The translations under genes were made by a program, and so were the position numbers. Under the pieces are notes generated by a model, which saw only the letters and a list, made by a program, of their open reading frames with translations, was not told where the DNA came from and did not search any database. Of a DNA stretch of 64,000 bases, positions 1 through 14,100 are shown piece after piece. How positions within the stretch are numbered: the stretch's first letter is position 1; each line of letters starts with the position of its first letter. The stretch is from contig OZ014412.1 in the NCBI GenBank assembly GCA_963965975.1, forward strand, positions 11,079,849-11,143,848, read 5' to 3'. This stretch comes from Xestospongia bergquistia. Its lineage: Eukaryota > Porifera > Demospongiae > Haplosclerida > Petrosiidae.

Positions 1-41
1 AGGAGAGGAAGAAGAAGCAGGATGGCAACCAATATCGCTAT
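1..41 (-). pseudogene. 3' fragment of a somatomedin-B exon at the window edge
   Basis: Read on the minus strand, the first 40 or so bases encode DIGCHPASSSSP. This matches the end of the somatomedin-B exon of gene C (DIGCHPDYSSSP, near 45,555). The bases before it (41-300, minus) match intron sequence at 44,450-45,020, not the start of that exon, so the front of the exon was already lost. The same fusion is seen at 45,020-45,090. It suggests that gene A carries somatomedin-B-type modules beyond the left edge. Confidence 0.45.
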
Positions 42-774
42 CTCATGCATGCATACTTATAACATTAATTTAGAGTAAACAGCCTCATGATCGCCTTTTC
101 TGAGAGGTTAGTATTGAATTATATGATCTGTCAATTCCATAGTAAATATAACAGTATATATTGCTAATACATTCAATGATAGATGTACTATGTAGACATA
201 TATGCAACTCAAGTGACCATCAATTAATTAAAAGAACTATTCTACTTCAACAGAGACACTGTTAGATGTACTTATGGGTGGCTATCAATTTCTTATTGTT
301 AAAAATGTTTACTTTAGTAACAAACATCGTCTGTTTAATTCATGTATGCAAAGAAAAAATTTGAAAGTAACATCATAGTTCAATCACTAAGTTCATTCAC
401 AAAATTAAGACACTGTTGTATTGTTATTGCGGCAGATCAAAGAGCACACACACTGTAAAAATTAATTGGTTGATTACCTATTTTTTGTTATACAGGTTGT
501 GATTTTAAACATATTTTTGTTGAAATAGTAAGCATAATTATAATACTCTTTTCATTACTAATGTACTACTGGTTAACAATCAATTTTATAATACATTAGT
601 AATAAAAAAATGTATTATGTTTTCTTTTTGCTTGTGCAACTTAGTATCAATAGTGGTATGCAGGCTATTTTCTCTCTTAGCATTATAAATATATGGCAAT
701 GATATAATAATTATTACTACATAAGCAATGGGAATAATGACAATCATATTTGTGTAAATTTAATACATGTTTAC

Positions 775-2515
775 CTCCACTAATTTTATTTCCAAATGTT
801 GTATTCAGAATGAATGTGTTATTCATTTGTAGGCCCTCAATGGATAGGTATACATTAGCTGTTGTATTGGATGGTGAGCCAGTTTGACGACGTCGACGAC
901 TTGTTTGAAAGCCACCAGCAGATGACTGATATAAATCAGGACTTATGAAGTAATCTATACCACTAGTAGTACTTGTGATGGAGAAATCAGCTGTTAAAGA
1001 AGTAGGATTTTGTATTGTGAATGATCCTTGGACCAGTAATTGTCCTAATGTGACATTAACTTTAAGTGTAATGCCTTCATCAGGGAAGGGATACTGCAGT
1101 AAACGAGATTTTCCCATACCAAGACTTGCTACCAATGGGTCACTTATAGAAACAATAGCTGGAGCTGTTTTAATAGAGAACATATAGAGATTGTATTAAT
1201 GGAATGTATAATATGCTTACTTGTACAAGTTGACGTTTGTAAAGGGAGCAGTTTGGTAGCAAATTGACTAGGAGAGAAGTTTGAGATAACAAAGACATTG
1301 TTAGAACTAGAAGCTATAGAATTTAGTTCATTGTTGTCGACATTATTTCCAATACCAAATGAATACACTATTATACCAGTTGAATGAACAGCCTGTGCAG
1401 CTTGAATAGTTAAATTATGTGAATTAGATCGACCATCAGTAAAAACAATAGCTATTCGAGGGACTCCTTGACTTGTACGAGCATTACTAAAGGCAGTGTC
1501 TAGTAGATTTAAAGCTAAATGTGTAGCTGTTCCACCATCAGTAAAATTAATATTGGCAATGGATGTATTAAGTAGTAAAGCATTGTTAATTGAACCAAGT
1601 GGAATTTCAATAGAAGCTAAGCTTGCATATCGTATAACTCCAACGCGTGTTTTTTCAACCCCAATTTCAAAGTTGGAAACAACCCTTTTCACAAAGTCAT
1701 TCATTCGTACAAAATTACTGCTACCAATACTTCCAGAAGCATCTAACACAAAAATCATATCCAGAACAGAATCACAACCTATGTATAAATATATAAAGTT
1801 ATACACTGAAATGTTGTACATACGTCCAAGAAAATTTTTCAAAATTTGAAGCAGTTGACGTGCACGAGATAGTTTAACATTTGTCATACAGTCAAACACA
1901 ATGGACAAAAAGTTTTCAACTTCCTGCTTGCGACATGCAGTTGCTGATAGTATAACCTAGAGATATATTTTCTCTTCAAGATATATAGATAGATATTAGT
2001 AGTTTTAAACCTGTTGAATTGCTTGCTTATTCCAGAAATCATTCAAATCAAAGACATTACCAACGAGACATTTTATGTTAGTGCACATGGGACTTGACAG
2101 AATATCAGTACAGAATCCATTGTCAGTATAACAGGATTGATGACTATTGAAAGCAATTGTTTGTAATTCACTACATGTTCCACTTGAGTTGTAGACATTG
2201 CTGTTCAAAATGGCTTTCATAAGGCAACTGTTCACATTATCAATCCAAGTTTGACCCTATATGATATTAATGATTATAATGCATAGAAAAATACTAAGTA
2301 CTTACAGCAGATGTGAAACAACTTTGATTATTCTTGAAACGATGGCAGTACTTACTACCATAGGCAAGAGGATACCTATCACTACCACATTGAAATCTTG
2401 GCTCTACACACTGAGTATAGAAGTCACAGTTACCAGTATTAGCTAGACCTATACAGTCCTGAGCTTTGACATTAGCTATCAGATAAAGCACTACTGATAG
2501 TATAAGTATCATCAT
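775..2515 (-). CDS. Gene A: secreted stanniocalcin-like and VWA-domain protein (5' part)
   Basis: Five exons are seen: 2306-2515, 2011-2256, 1824-1956, 1221-1778 and 775-1164. All junctions are GT/AG and in frame, with phases 0, 0, 1 and 1. The first exon starts with a signal peptide (MMILILSVVLYLIANVKA). Exons 1-3 form a cysteine-rich stanniocalcin-like domain, as in genes B and C. Exon 4 is a VWA domain: FVLDASGSIG is the MIDAS motif (DxSxS), and IVFTDGRS carries the later metal-binding aspartate. VWA domains usually bind protein ligands through a metal ion. Exon 5 is a beta-rich region with many N-glycosylation sites and the basic run SRRRRQ, a possible furin site. The last exon ends in phase 1 at a clear donor, so the gene continues leftwards, possibly out of the window. 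No membrane helix is visible in this part. Confidence 0.72.
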
Positions 2516-4450
2516 ACTGTAGGATGCTCGTCAGTTGTACAGCTTTAAATATTATATATATATGTTGCATTCAGAATTGTGACATACATTAAAATTTTGT
2601 ATGTTTGTAAAGAAAAATTTGAGCGTCTAAAGATGAGACTATTAAAATTGATAGTATTTCATTTAAAATTGTAAAGTACATGAAAATTTTGTATGATGTC
2701 AAGGAAATTATGAATAAAACATAAGTTGCATTCTTATAAGAGGTTAATTACAATTGCAAAGTCAGTGGATTAGAGTTGAGAAAACTATATATACATGACT
2801 CAATGTACATCTTGTCATATATTACTAGTTATATGATATATTGAGCCTGGATAATATATAATAGAGTGTGCTTTGGAAAACTAAAAGTAAAAGTCTTTTA
2901 GTGGTCTATAAAATAGGATACTGTATCTAAATTAATACTAAAATCGAAAGAATAACAATTATTTAAGGATGACTCCATTTTACCATGATATTTAGTTTTT
3001 TAAATTGTGGTAAAGCAACATTTACCTTTAGGATTGTGAAGCATTTTTAAACACTTAAAAAACCACTGAAACACTATCTCAATTTATATTTATAACTTTA
3101 ACTATATGAGTATGTTTGCTGTAGTATGTTGTCATGTCAATATAGTTGATGTATGTTATAATCTTGATACTAATACTCTTACTAACAAGAAAAGTACCAA
3201 TAATGATGTCCACGATCATTTAAAAGACATTACCAAGGCTATGACTAAAATTAACATGATATACTACATCATGTCATCTCTTAAAAATAGTTTGAGTTGT
3301 ACTCCACTGTTTCCATGAATTCATCACTACAAAAGAAAATTGTCTAAACAACCAATTAAGGTGATTACACATGCAGACAGATACTGTGATTGTCATAACT
3401 GCTATGAGATAACCTTAGATAAGAAAAAGCCATCACTACAAATTCTGTATATTAGAGTATGACATTTACATGTAATAAAGTGGTGTATATTATAATATAC
3501 AATATAGGGTTACATGATTTCAAGATAAGATAGTACATTTACACACTATTATAAGCATAAAAGGGATATCACACAAGCTGTCAAAACTTTGTTCTTCTTG
3601 TTATCAATAGTTATGGGACTGACATAGTCACGTTATTAGTGAAAACAACCAATTTAGTGGCTAATCCTCTCATTGACAACTCAGATTCACATAATACATT
3701 ATATAGACCTCTGACTACACTCCATATATATTGACGAACTATTACATTAATTACAAGTATAATGTGAATTTGTAACTACATTACTATGTGTGTTAATAAT
3801 ATATCCTAAGTAACTACTAATGAACATCAAGTAAACACCGCACCAACAATTTAAGAGAAAGACTTCAAATATAGATCAATTAGTTTCATATATGTGATAA
3901 ATTGAAGCAAATATATGGGTCTGTTAAATTACACATAAACTTCTGACTGCATTTTTAGTACTTTGCATATTCATCATATACAGTATATGGGACATTCCCT
4001 TACATTGATTGTCATGGAGTGATAAAACCACAGTTTATGAAGTGTTGTTATAGTCTGGTTCAGATCAAAACACTTTACTAATGTGAGTTTGACCTTTTTA
4101 AAATCATCATCCACATTACATCAAAATGATGTCATACGTTTTCACATATATTGAATTAAAATACCTCTTTACATAATACATGTTGTAATATAGATGGTGT
4201 ATTATCTAATAGACTTGACATATTAAAATTAGAATAAGAAGGGTAAGATGATGACATAAATCTAGCGAAAGTGAGATATACTATAATTTGTTAATGATCA
4301 TAATATTGTTATAAGAATTAATTGAAATATAAAAAACAAAAGATATTAATCGATAAAAATTGAATAGAAAACAAGTACCACTGACTCCCAATAAAGTTTA
4401 ATATACATTATACATAACTAGTATTTAACAATACATTACACCTTATACAA
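2516..4450. repeat. Upstream block of gene A, duplicated upstream of gene B
   Basis: No gene is seen here. From about 2,640 to 4,450 the sequence runs parallel to 18,240-20,150, in the same orientation relative to the gene. One landmark is TTACATGTAATAAAGTG at about 3,467 and 19,112. Part of it also matches the gene C upstream region (38,830-39,240, inverted) and blocks at 34,200-34,580 and 56,190-56,640. A TATA-like run lies about 45 bases before the gene A start codon. The roughly 300 bases nearest the start in gene B have no counterpart here. Confidence 0.65.
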
Positions 4451-6060
4451 TAAGATAATAAATATTGAATGGAATAGCAACCAATCACTCAGTCTCAGTT
4501 AACTCAAATTTAATTCATACAACACACAATGTTTTGACATTTTGTCTTTTCAAGTGTATGATATGGTGGTGAGAATAATTAGAATTGATAGTGTTAGTAT
4601 GATAATCACATAATGATGACAAGAGTCTGGCAGATTTCTAATAAGCAAAAGATGTTAATGAAATAGAAGATTAATAAATATATCCATCACTACAAGAGTT
4701 CATTCCTGAGAAATCGCGAGTTGAATAATCCACAAAAGGACAATCTTTAAACATAATTTATATTGCAATATAAATTGGTACTACTATTGAGTGATAATGC
4801 TTTGTCATGACAATTATTATCCTACCTAAAATTTGTCCTACTGGATAAAATATTGCAGATAATTAAATTTGTCTTAGGAAACAATATTGCTGCAAGAATT
4901 TTTCCTAAGAGCACAAATTTGTCCTAGGACAAAACATTTTGTCTTGCAATATTTATTGTAGGATAAGAAATTGCTTGCAATATTTTATCCCGGGACGATA
5001 AATGGCCTGCTATGTTTTAGTCTATTAAAAATATATATAACTTGTTATATTTAATTTTATGTTGATATGGTATTGTGTACCAAAATATTCTACATCAAGT
5101 GCATGGGCTGGCTATAATGGATACAGTCCAGAAATTGACAGATAAGCCAAATTTTGTATGTCCAGTCTGTTTTCATGATATTGAAGAATCTATTGCAATT
5201 ATTTGTGACCATTTCTTGATTCAGTTCACCTGATGTGTATTGAGTTGAAGGCAGTATGTAATATTATGTATTAATTCTGTAAAGAATGCCACAAAAGTTC
5301 AAAGATAAAGCATATTCATTTTATTCATTTAGTTATGTTATTCATAATAACCATCTTCATAATTGATGTATTTGTAATAGATATATTATTATAAGTGTTA
5401 TTGTTTTTTAAAGGAACAAAAAATATGATTTTGTTAATTAATAAAATTAATATTAACTAAAGCAAGTTATTATCAAAAAGGTTAAAAATAGGGATCACGT
5501 GATGTATATTAGGTATTCACTGCCTAATATATATTATTGTTAATCATTATAAAGTTATAGCAATGCCCTGTTATATGGTATATTCTAAGTATACTCATTC
5601 ATCCTGTAATAATAAAGGAAACACATTATTTAGCATTGATAATACCATAATAGGAAATAGTAAATATTGCGGGTATTTTATTAATTGAAGCAGTCTCATT
5701 AACTTTGGATACTACTTAAAGCAATCATATAATTCTTGGAAATGCCACAGAAACCAAAAAAGAAATAATGTAGATAGAAAGCTAGAAACATAGACAATAA
5801 TGTGATAACTTAAAATCTTAAATTTACCTTAGACTGTTTAATAGCAGACTGTCAATGCATGGATTGCCATGGTGACAATACTTAAAAAAGATACACAAGT
5901 GTTTCTAATGCATGATACAGTTTATTTACATGTATTTATGAAGATATTAAACTTCATTTAATGAGACTGTATGCATCCTACTACTATAGAAGACACATAG
6001 TACACAACATTGAGTGTATGACATGTAAATAATATATCTAAAACTATTCATTAAATATCA
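4451..6060. other. Gene-poor stretch with nested inverted repeats
   Basis: No intact gene is recognised. Between about 4,830 and 5,000 short words recur in both orientations, such as TGTCCTAGGAC, AATATTGC and CCTAAGA/TCTTAGG, giving several overlapping hairpins. This looks like a decayed foldback element. A possible RING remnant lies at 5,118. Confidence 0.4.
5118..5234 (+). pseudogene. Possible RING-finger remnant
   Basis: A short reading frame starting MDTVQKLTDK contains FVCPVCFHDIEESIAIICDH, which resembles the first half of a RING finger (CPVC, then a CxH). It stops soon after, and the downstream bases hold more cysteine codons in another frame. There is no clear splice context. It may be a relic of a transposon or ubiquitin-ligase gene, or a chance match. 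Confidence 0.22.
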
Positions 6061-6385
6061 GGATGATAGTAAAAATTCTCAAACAAGTCCAAAGTAGGAA
6101 TGAACACATTCTGCATAGTAGTCACAATATCAAGGGCATAATACTTTGTCAAAACAGTTGTATAAGGCAAACAGTCCCATATAAGAAGTCTAAAGTAAAA
6201 GATTGTTTAGGTAGATCGAAAGTAAGGATTTTTTTTTAGGAATGTATTAACATTATAGTTAAATATATCATTCACATATATAAATTGTGTTCAGGTACTT
6301 CTGTTTGACTACTATTTATATGTATGATTGTTCATATACTGCCATTCCTACTTTGAGCTTGTTTGAGATGTTTTTACCGCCATCC
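6061..6385. mobile_element. MITE-like element with about 44-bp inverted ends
   Basis: The left end (6061-6102) is close to the reverse complement of the right end (6342-6385). Both carry words such as AAAGTAGGAATG / CATTCCTACTTTG and GGATG / CATCC. The interior (about 240 bp) has no coding potential. Related right-end sequence, ending in CCATCCCTACAT, recurs near 41,275, 44,145, 45,250 and 45,965, so this is a dispersed family. No target-site duplication could be fixed by eye. Confidence 0.5.
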
Positions 6386-6791
6386 CTACATTAATGTATA
6401 TTTTTAGAAATTTTTATGGACTATCTCAGTTATCTCTTTATGCCATGGGTAACCTCTCATACTCTGATAGCAACTCTTTATCCTCCTGGAATGGATTTCC
6501 CCAAATTGTTGATCTTGTTGACTGATGTGCTCGAAAGTCTCTCTATTGATGATTCTGAAATGTATTTTAAAGATCTTGGTTGGGGTAAAGATTACTTATG
6601 TAAATTTGTTTCTCTTATTTATTCAACTCTGAGCATTTTCAAAGACAACATCTAAATATTAATAAGGTTAACAAATGACTTCAGTTCTAATAAAAGGGTT
6701 CAAAAAAAAGTAAACACTACAGCTGTACTAATAAAACTATCTAATATTATTTATTTATATCATAAAAAATGACAGTTAGCACACTTGTTTA

Positions 6792-8112
6792 TTAATCCTT
6801 GATGATAGACACACTTTGTAACTGATATTGTTTCTCTTCTTCAGCTTCTAACATTTTCTTTTCATTTTGATCTTCAGTAAATGTTGTCTCAGCAGACATA
6901 ACAACTTCTATCTTTGATTCTGTATTTATAGTCTCTAGAGCTGTCTCAATAACATTCTCCTCACGTTGCTCAGTAACATTCTCTCCACGTTGCTCAGTAA
7001 CATTCTCCTCACGTTGCCTGATAGTTGTTCGTAAACTGCCTGTAATACCAGAGACACGTTTTTTTTGCTTACTGAAAAATGCAGATGATGTAAAATCTTT
7101 GTCCTTATCGCTAACAAACCATCCCTTCCAAGTATGCCTAACTTCTTTGGAACGAAGACAATGCATTATAAAGATGAACAGACCATGAAAAGCAGTGATA
7201 ATCACAAACAATGCAGCAAAAAGATCTCGTACTGTCTTATTGGTATGAATATCTTGAGTAGCTAACAATCCAATACCCCATCCCAGACCAAGCAAAATAG
7301 ACAATGTTACAGTTATGATGATTTGTTCACGGACAAATGTGATATTATTATTGTCCTTTGTTTTGATAGTTGACTGGAAGTTTCTTCTTAGAAGAGAAAC
7401 AATGATGATGATGAACACCACCCAATTAAACAAATATATAATCAGAAATGGAACTATCATACCAATGTAGTATGGTTCATTAAAGACACGACAACTATAT
7501 AATAATAAAATGAAGACATTTTATATAATAACATAACAAATGTACTTACAAATGATTACTCAAGTAGTTTTCATAATTGGGAGCAAAACAGAACAAGACA
7601 ATGAACAATGGAGTAACTAAAAGTAAGAAATAGTTATATAGTACATTATGTCAATGATATTAAGTACTTACTCCATGATAATATGGTAGCTTTTAAGACA
7701 AAATGATGAATTTTTTTTCCAAGAACAATAACTAAATTCATATATAAATTGATAGCTTCAGCAGCCATGATCATGAAAGTTGCTAAAAAGAAATATTGTA
7801 ATACAACAGCTGTAACAACACAGAGTCCAGGAATAGTATGACTGTGGACAGCAAAAATAAAGGCAATATAGAGACCCATTAAAGCAAAACACAAGTTTAA
7901 AAGAAGCCGTCCATGATCAGAAGTACGTAGTTTCCTATCAAGACAACATAATAAAGTTAGTATAAATTAATAACATACTTGTTAGCAAAGTAAGAGATGA
8001 TAGTAATAGTCAGACAAAAGATAGAGATAATGATACCAATGTAAGTCACAGAATCTAAGAACAATGTCAGTTCAGTTTGTTCTATTGGTTCATTAATAAC
8101 AGGAGATACATC
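6792..8112 (-). other. Seven-helix domain and cytoplasmic tail of gene B
   Basis: Helix 1 is in exon 7979-8112, helices 2-3 in 7672-7934, helix 4 in 7550-7616, and helices 5-7 with the tail in 6792-7494. The helix 6 motif GLGWGIGLLA and the helix 7 end HGLFIFIMHCLRSKEVR are typical of family B2 (adhesion) receptors. The tail of about 110 residues is charged, with three near-identical ENVTEQR-type repeats (about 6,955-7,015) that look like a 24-bp tandem expansion. Confidence 0.8.
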
Positions 8113-11100
8113 CTATAAATCATAATAATAAATAACAATATTAATTCTACCATTACTTACCATTAATATAGCAAAGTTAGTAAGATGATTACATTCACAT
8201 AGAATTATTGTTTTATTATTAGTAGTGTTATGACATCCTTTATTAGACCAGTCTCCATATTCATCTAACAGGAGCAGTTATCTTAAAACAGTTACTAATT
8301 CAGCTTACTGTCTAAAGATTGATTCCAGAATGAACATTGTGGAGATGACCCATTTAAATTCTATAAGGAAATTAGAATGATTGTTACCAAATACATATCC
8401 CAGTACTTACAGGATTAATCAGGAAACTAAGACCTACTGGAGGATCCAGTCCACTTATTTCATCTTTTCCTACAACAGTAGTTGAGATGATGACACTACC
8501 AATCTCAAGAAAATTATTATTTCTTCTCTGGAATAGAGAATCAGTAGTAAAGACTGAATGAGTGATTCTAGTATTATTAGTAATATTTGGAACTGTACTC
8601 AGTAAGTTGTGTGGTAAACTGATAGATGCAGTATGTTGTTGACTAGTTGTTCCAAAAACTAAATCATTAGAGTTAAGGGTTTGATTTCCATCTGAAAATC
8701 CTTTATAAGTTACACTGAATGTTTGACCAGATTGTGTAAATTCTACAATATCCACTTGTTGTACAGATACAGCAAATGATTGTTGTGTTATTATAACTGG
8801 TTCAGAAATATTAGTAATTGGTATACTCTCTACAACTGACTCAATAGCTTCTAACATTCTATATGTAAACAGACAATATTGATATCTGATGATGTACAAA
8901 GCTAACTGACTTAGCTGATGTGTTAGATTTTTCTTGGCTAGTTTTTAAAGTTTCTTGATTGGCATTTAAAATATTGTCAACTACTTCAAAAAAGGCTGTA
9001 GACAACTACAAATAAAACAACAAATAGTTTGTAAGAAATATTTCAAAGAAAGTCTTACTGTCAAATTTCCTGATACATCTTGTGTAGCTGTTATTAAGAC
9101 ACTCACACTTGCTATCACTTCAGTAGAACCTAATCTACTGCTATTACTGGTGAGGTTCTCCAATTGTTTTACTTTTTTTACAATTGGTGCCTAAACAAAA
9201 GTAATAGTTTCAATCAATATTACAGTTGAACATGTATGACTAACATTTCTTAGGCCACATATTTCACGAGTTAGATCACTGAAATTACAAGCTGCTACAT
9301 TTGGTTCAGTCCACATACCTCCACTGGTGAAGTCTCCTCCACAATATCTAGTAGCTTGAAGTATTCTTCCTTCTTCTGAACTCTTGTTACCACAAGGACA
9401 GCTCTTGATGACTTGCACTCCAATGTTAGTTTCAGGCCACAAAATAGTGATATTAAGATCTTGTCTACCAGAAAGTGATGGTATAATAGTATTGGTAGCA
9501 GGGCAACCATCTTGATGAAGTTATAGATACTCAATTTATTTTAATTATGTTGACATACCAAATCTGTCCACTTTATCTAATGAAATATTAACAGTGGTTT
9601 GTATATTTTGTGCAGCCAATTGTTGTTGTACTCCAACTCTGAGTTGTTCAGTAGCTTCATTTTTTGTTAGCAAAGTAACAACAATAGGAATAGTATTAAG
9701 TTGTCCAGTGTAACTGTAATTTAAAGAGAGGAATACTATGTCATTGACTTAAAGATACACACTTACTTAATGTTACTTGAATCAAGAAGTTGTAGGAATA
9801 AAAAGAAAGTATTTGAATTGTTTGGTAAACTGTTACCAGAAAGTAAAGTGTTACTCTGCAAAATGAATTGTAATATATGGCTCTTTATATTAATGAACAG
9901 TACCTTATCAATAATACCCTGAATTATCTCTATTGCAGTCCTATTGGTTGTCTCATGATCATCTAATATGTATATGTCAGCTTTATATTGAACAATATCT
10001 ATATTAAATATTAAATTGGCAATAAATACTTATCTTTTTATCTTAATTAATATACCTGAAATATTTAATATAACACTTGAAGAGTTTACTGAGGTAGTAC
10101 TTCCTCTAATGATACTCTTAGCTTCACAGTGATAGAATCCTCTATCATTTAAACTCAGTTCAGTAAACATCAATACAGAAGGATCACTGTTGTCATTTGG
10201 CATTAACACATCATTTTTATACCACAAAATAGTAGGAATTGGATTACCAATAGCTCTACAAGTAAGATTAACAGTGGAATAGAGATTACCTGAAGTATTT
10301 CTAGGTGGTTGTGTAATTTCTGGTGAAATGTAGATTACCACAACTATATAATTAAATATAATGTAAACCAGTATGGATTGCTATATATAAAGTTACCTTG
10401 TTCACAATTAATACCAGTATATCCACTAGAACAATTACACACATATCCATTACTCAAGCTATGACATTTACCATGTTCACCACAGGGAGAATTCAAACAG
10501 TAGTTTGTTGGTAAAGCTGAAAATAGACAATTACAAATGGAAATCACTTAAGTCACTTACGTTCTACTAGTTGGAGTACATATAGTGTAGATGAAACAGT
10601 TCCAGTTTTAACTGCATTATCAGCTCGACAGGAGTAGCTACCTTTATCATTTCCCATCAAATCTTTGATTGTAATCACACTTGTAATGGGAAAATAGTTT
10701 GTGTGAAAACCATTGGACTCCTGTGATGATACAATTGTTACTCTACTTGTGTTCAATAAGAGTTGTCCATTTTTTCTCCATACAATAACAGGTTGTGGAA
10801 TACCATGAGCAGTACAGTTGAGGGACAAATTTTGTCCTTTATTTTTTATAACAAATGTTCCAGTATTGTTTAGTATGACTGCATTAACTAAATATAAACA
10901 AAGTTGTAAGCTGAACCCTTCTAATTGTATTAATAATTTTTGTATACCTAATCAATTATTATATATGCATACATTTTGTCATTTATAATATTATAAACTG
11001 GTTTGCCTCTTAGACTATTAAAGGATGAATTGACAACAACTAACTCACCATAAACATTGAGTGTAGAGTTAACTGAATCATTACCATAAGCATTGATGAC

Positions 11101-14100
11101 TCGGCATTCATATATACCAGTATTTTCTACAACAACTAGATCCAATCTCAAAGTACCAGGATCTGAATCACCACTTAGAAATTGTGAGCCATCTTTGTAC
11201 CATTTCAAATATATAGGAGGACTACCCTAATGAAATCATAAAATGATTAAATAACTTATGGAATACAAACTAATCACTAACTTGTGTTATATTACATCTA
11301 ATAAGAACAGTTGTACCATTTGCTACTATAGCATCTTGTCCAACATCAATAGTGACGTTAGGAGGTATTTGTCTTCCAGGACTAAGTGGTATGTTAGTAG
11401 CAGGTGGTTTAGAGTGACGAGCAATCAGTGGAAGAGCTGGAGACAGAGATAGTTCAATGATTTAAATATTGAGGTTAATAGCAATAATTAAAAATAAGAA
11501 ATTTTGATCAGTCAAAATGTTAATTACATATGTCTATAGAATGGTTGTTTATTGTCATTAATAGACAAATACAATTACATAGAGATGATGCTACTACCAA
11601 CATTAGATACAATTGAATAATTCACATTGACTTGATTTGGTGCAACAATAAAATCTACATATACATGATTAAACTCTAGTAGATAGATGACTAGTAGCTA
11701 GAAAATTGATATTAGTACAGTTATTTGTAACAATCAATATATTAAACATATAAATACATGTATAATATATTGACTGTATAACCTGAATTTGCAAAGTAAA
11801 ATAATTATTGCTTGTAAAAAAATTACCATTGCTTCTCAGAGTGTTAATAGGATTCAACTTCATGCCTCCAATATAACTGTACCCTGCATCAGTTCTCCAG
11901 CCATAGATAGAAATAAACAATTTACCACTTGGGTTAGGATGTGATACTGTATTAGTATCATTAAAAGATGTTGAATAGCCATATCCATAGATAGTACCAT
12001 TTGATTCATATATTGGAACCCATGATGGATTGATAAGATTACCATTGATCAATAAACTCTGATTAAAGTAAGCATCATTTGGTACAACCACACTGTAATA
12101 ACTAGTACCACCTGACAGCAATGCAGAGAACTGAGTAGTGTGTTCATATTGTTCTATTGGTGGTACTGTGTTAAGGGAAGGGTCACCAAAGTTGCCATCA
12201 GCATATGCTAGGCTAACACCAATTTGAGCAATATAGATTGGTTGATCTGATATAATACTACAGTACACATTGTTGGTTGTGTAGAACCAAATGGTGTTGA
12301 ATCCATCAAATCTGATATATTCTGAACTGAAATTTGTACCACAGGTTTTGACTGCATTTGTTTTATTAGTAGTAGCAATTATTTTATAACTTTGTCCTTT
12401 ACTTCGACCCATGTGAGGTGGTAATAAAAATGTCTTTCCCCACATTGTTGTTGGTGTCAGTTGTGTAACAATAGGGTCATAATCAGGAGTTCCAGCTGGA
12501 ACTTGGGCAGCTTCATTTCCACTGATAATTGTGAGTGGACTATCAGATGTAATTTTGGTTCCAGTAAGATCAACATGTGGTGCAAAAACAAAAAATGTCT
12601 GAAGGGAATGAAGAACAAAGTTGAAGGAATGTCCAGCTGAAACAATTATATTAACTGCAGCACTGTCCTGAGGATCTGATGGAACAGTAATGTCATTGTT
12701 TGGAACGATAGTAACATTACTGTTATTAAGACAACCAATAATCATGAACTGACTTGTCTCATCCAAATAACCAAATGTAGACACAACATAGTATGTGTAT
12801 TGGATTGTTGGTTGTTTATGACAAGGAAGAGCTAGATAAGACATGAAATCTGCTGGACTTTGGAAGCTCCATGCAATAACTGATATTGGCTCTGTTTTTA
12901 GAGAGTAAACTTTAAGACCTTTTCTCCTCCAGGAATAAGTATGATCTAACACTTCATAACTTGCTGGTATAGTGACTTTATGAGGATTATGATAACTAGT
13001 TGTACCCATATATGTGAAGTTATCATCAAGTGATGTGACATTGAAAGTAACAGGACTTGTTTTCATAGTATGAACATACAATGTACGTACTTCAGATCCA
13101 TATACATTCTTATAAAATCCAACGAAGAACTCACTACTGTATGTGCTGAGGTCAATCTGTGGGTCTATAATGAAGAACATAACATTTAAATATATAAGAA
13201 GAAGGTCATTATTAAGGTCAGTTCTGATGAAGCTGATGTTAAAAAATACTTAACCCAGATATGTATTGTATACACAAAAAAGGTCATTTTAAGTGAAGGA
13301 AATGTAGGGATGGCTATATTTCATTTAAAGAAACACAATGATATTTGGGAAGACTATAGTATAACCACTTCATATAAAAGTACACTATATACCAGTGAAG
13401 GAAACTTTTTAGGGATGGTATGATGTTCTACTTTCTTCGTCTTCCTTTTCTTCTATGATGACTACAAAGTAGGAGTCTTATAAAGATTATTTTACATGGA
13501 AACCTATGTGTTCAAATGAGGTATTTTGAAGGCTTTTAAAAATGAAAGTAGTGGTTTTCATAGGACTCTGTGAGATATACTATTTTTCTCAGTTAATGTA
13601 TATCATTTTTCTCAGTTATAATAATTATTCATAAGAAAAATGAAAGTGAATGATCTCTGGGTACTTTACTAAATATAGATGAAAGTAATCAAGTCTATTT
13701 AATAAGTCTATATCAATATATTTTCAGAATATTGCCTCTAAAAATTGAAAAGTTATCTCTTAGACTATTAAATGATGCATTGACCAAAACTAACTCACCA
13801 TAAACACTGAGTGTAGAGTGACCTACATCATTACCATAAGCATTGATGACTCGGCATTCATATATACCAGTATCTTCTACAACAACTAGATCCAATCTCA
13901 AAGTACCAGGATCTGAATCACCACTTAGAAATTGTGAGCCATCTTTGTACCATTTCAAATATATAGGAGGACTACCCTAATGAAATCATAAAATGATTAA
14001 ATAACTTATGGAGTACAAACTAATTACTAACTTGTGTTACATTACATCTAATAAGAACAGTTGTACCATTAGCTACTATAGCATCTTGTCCAACATCAAT

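Noticed and set aside
6416..6655. 79-codon open frame after the MITE
   Set aside because: No recognised domain and no paralogue in the cluster. It is probably chance.
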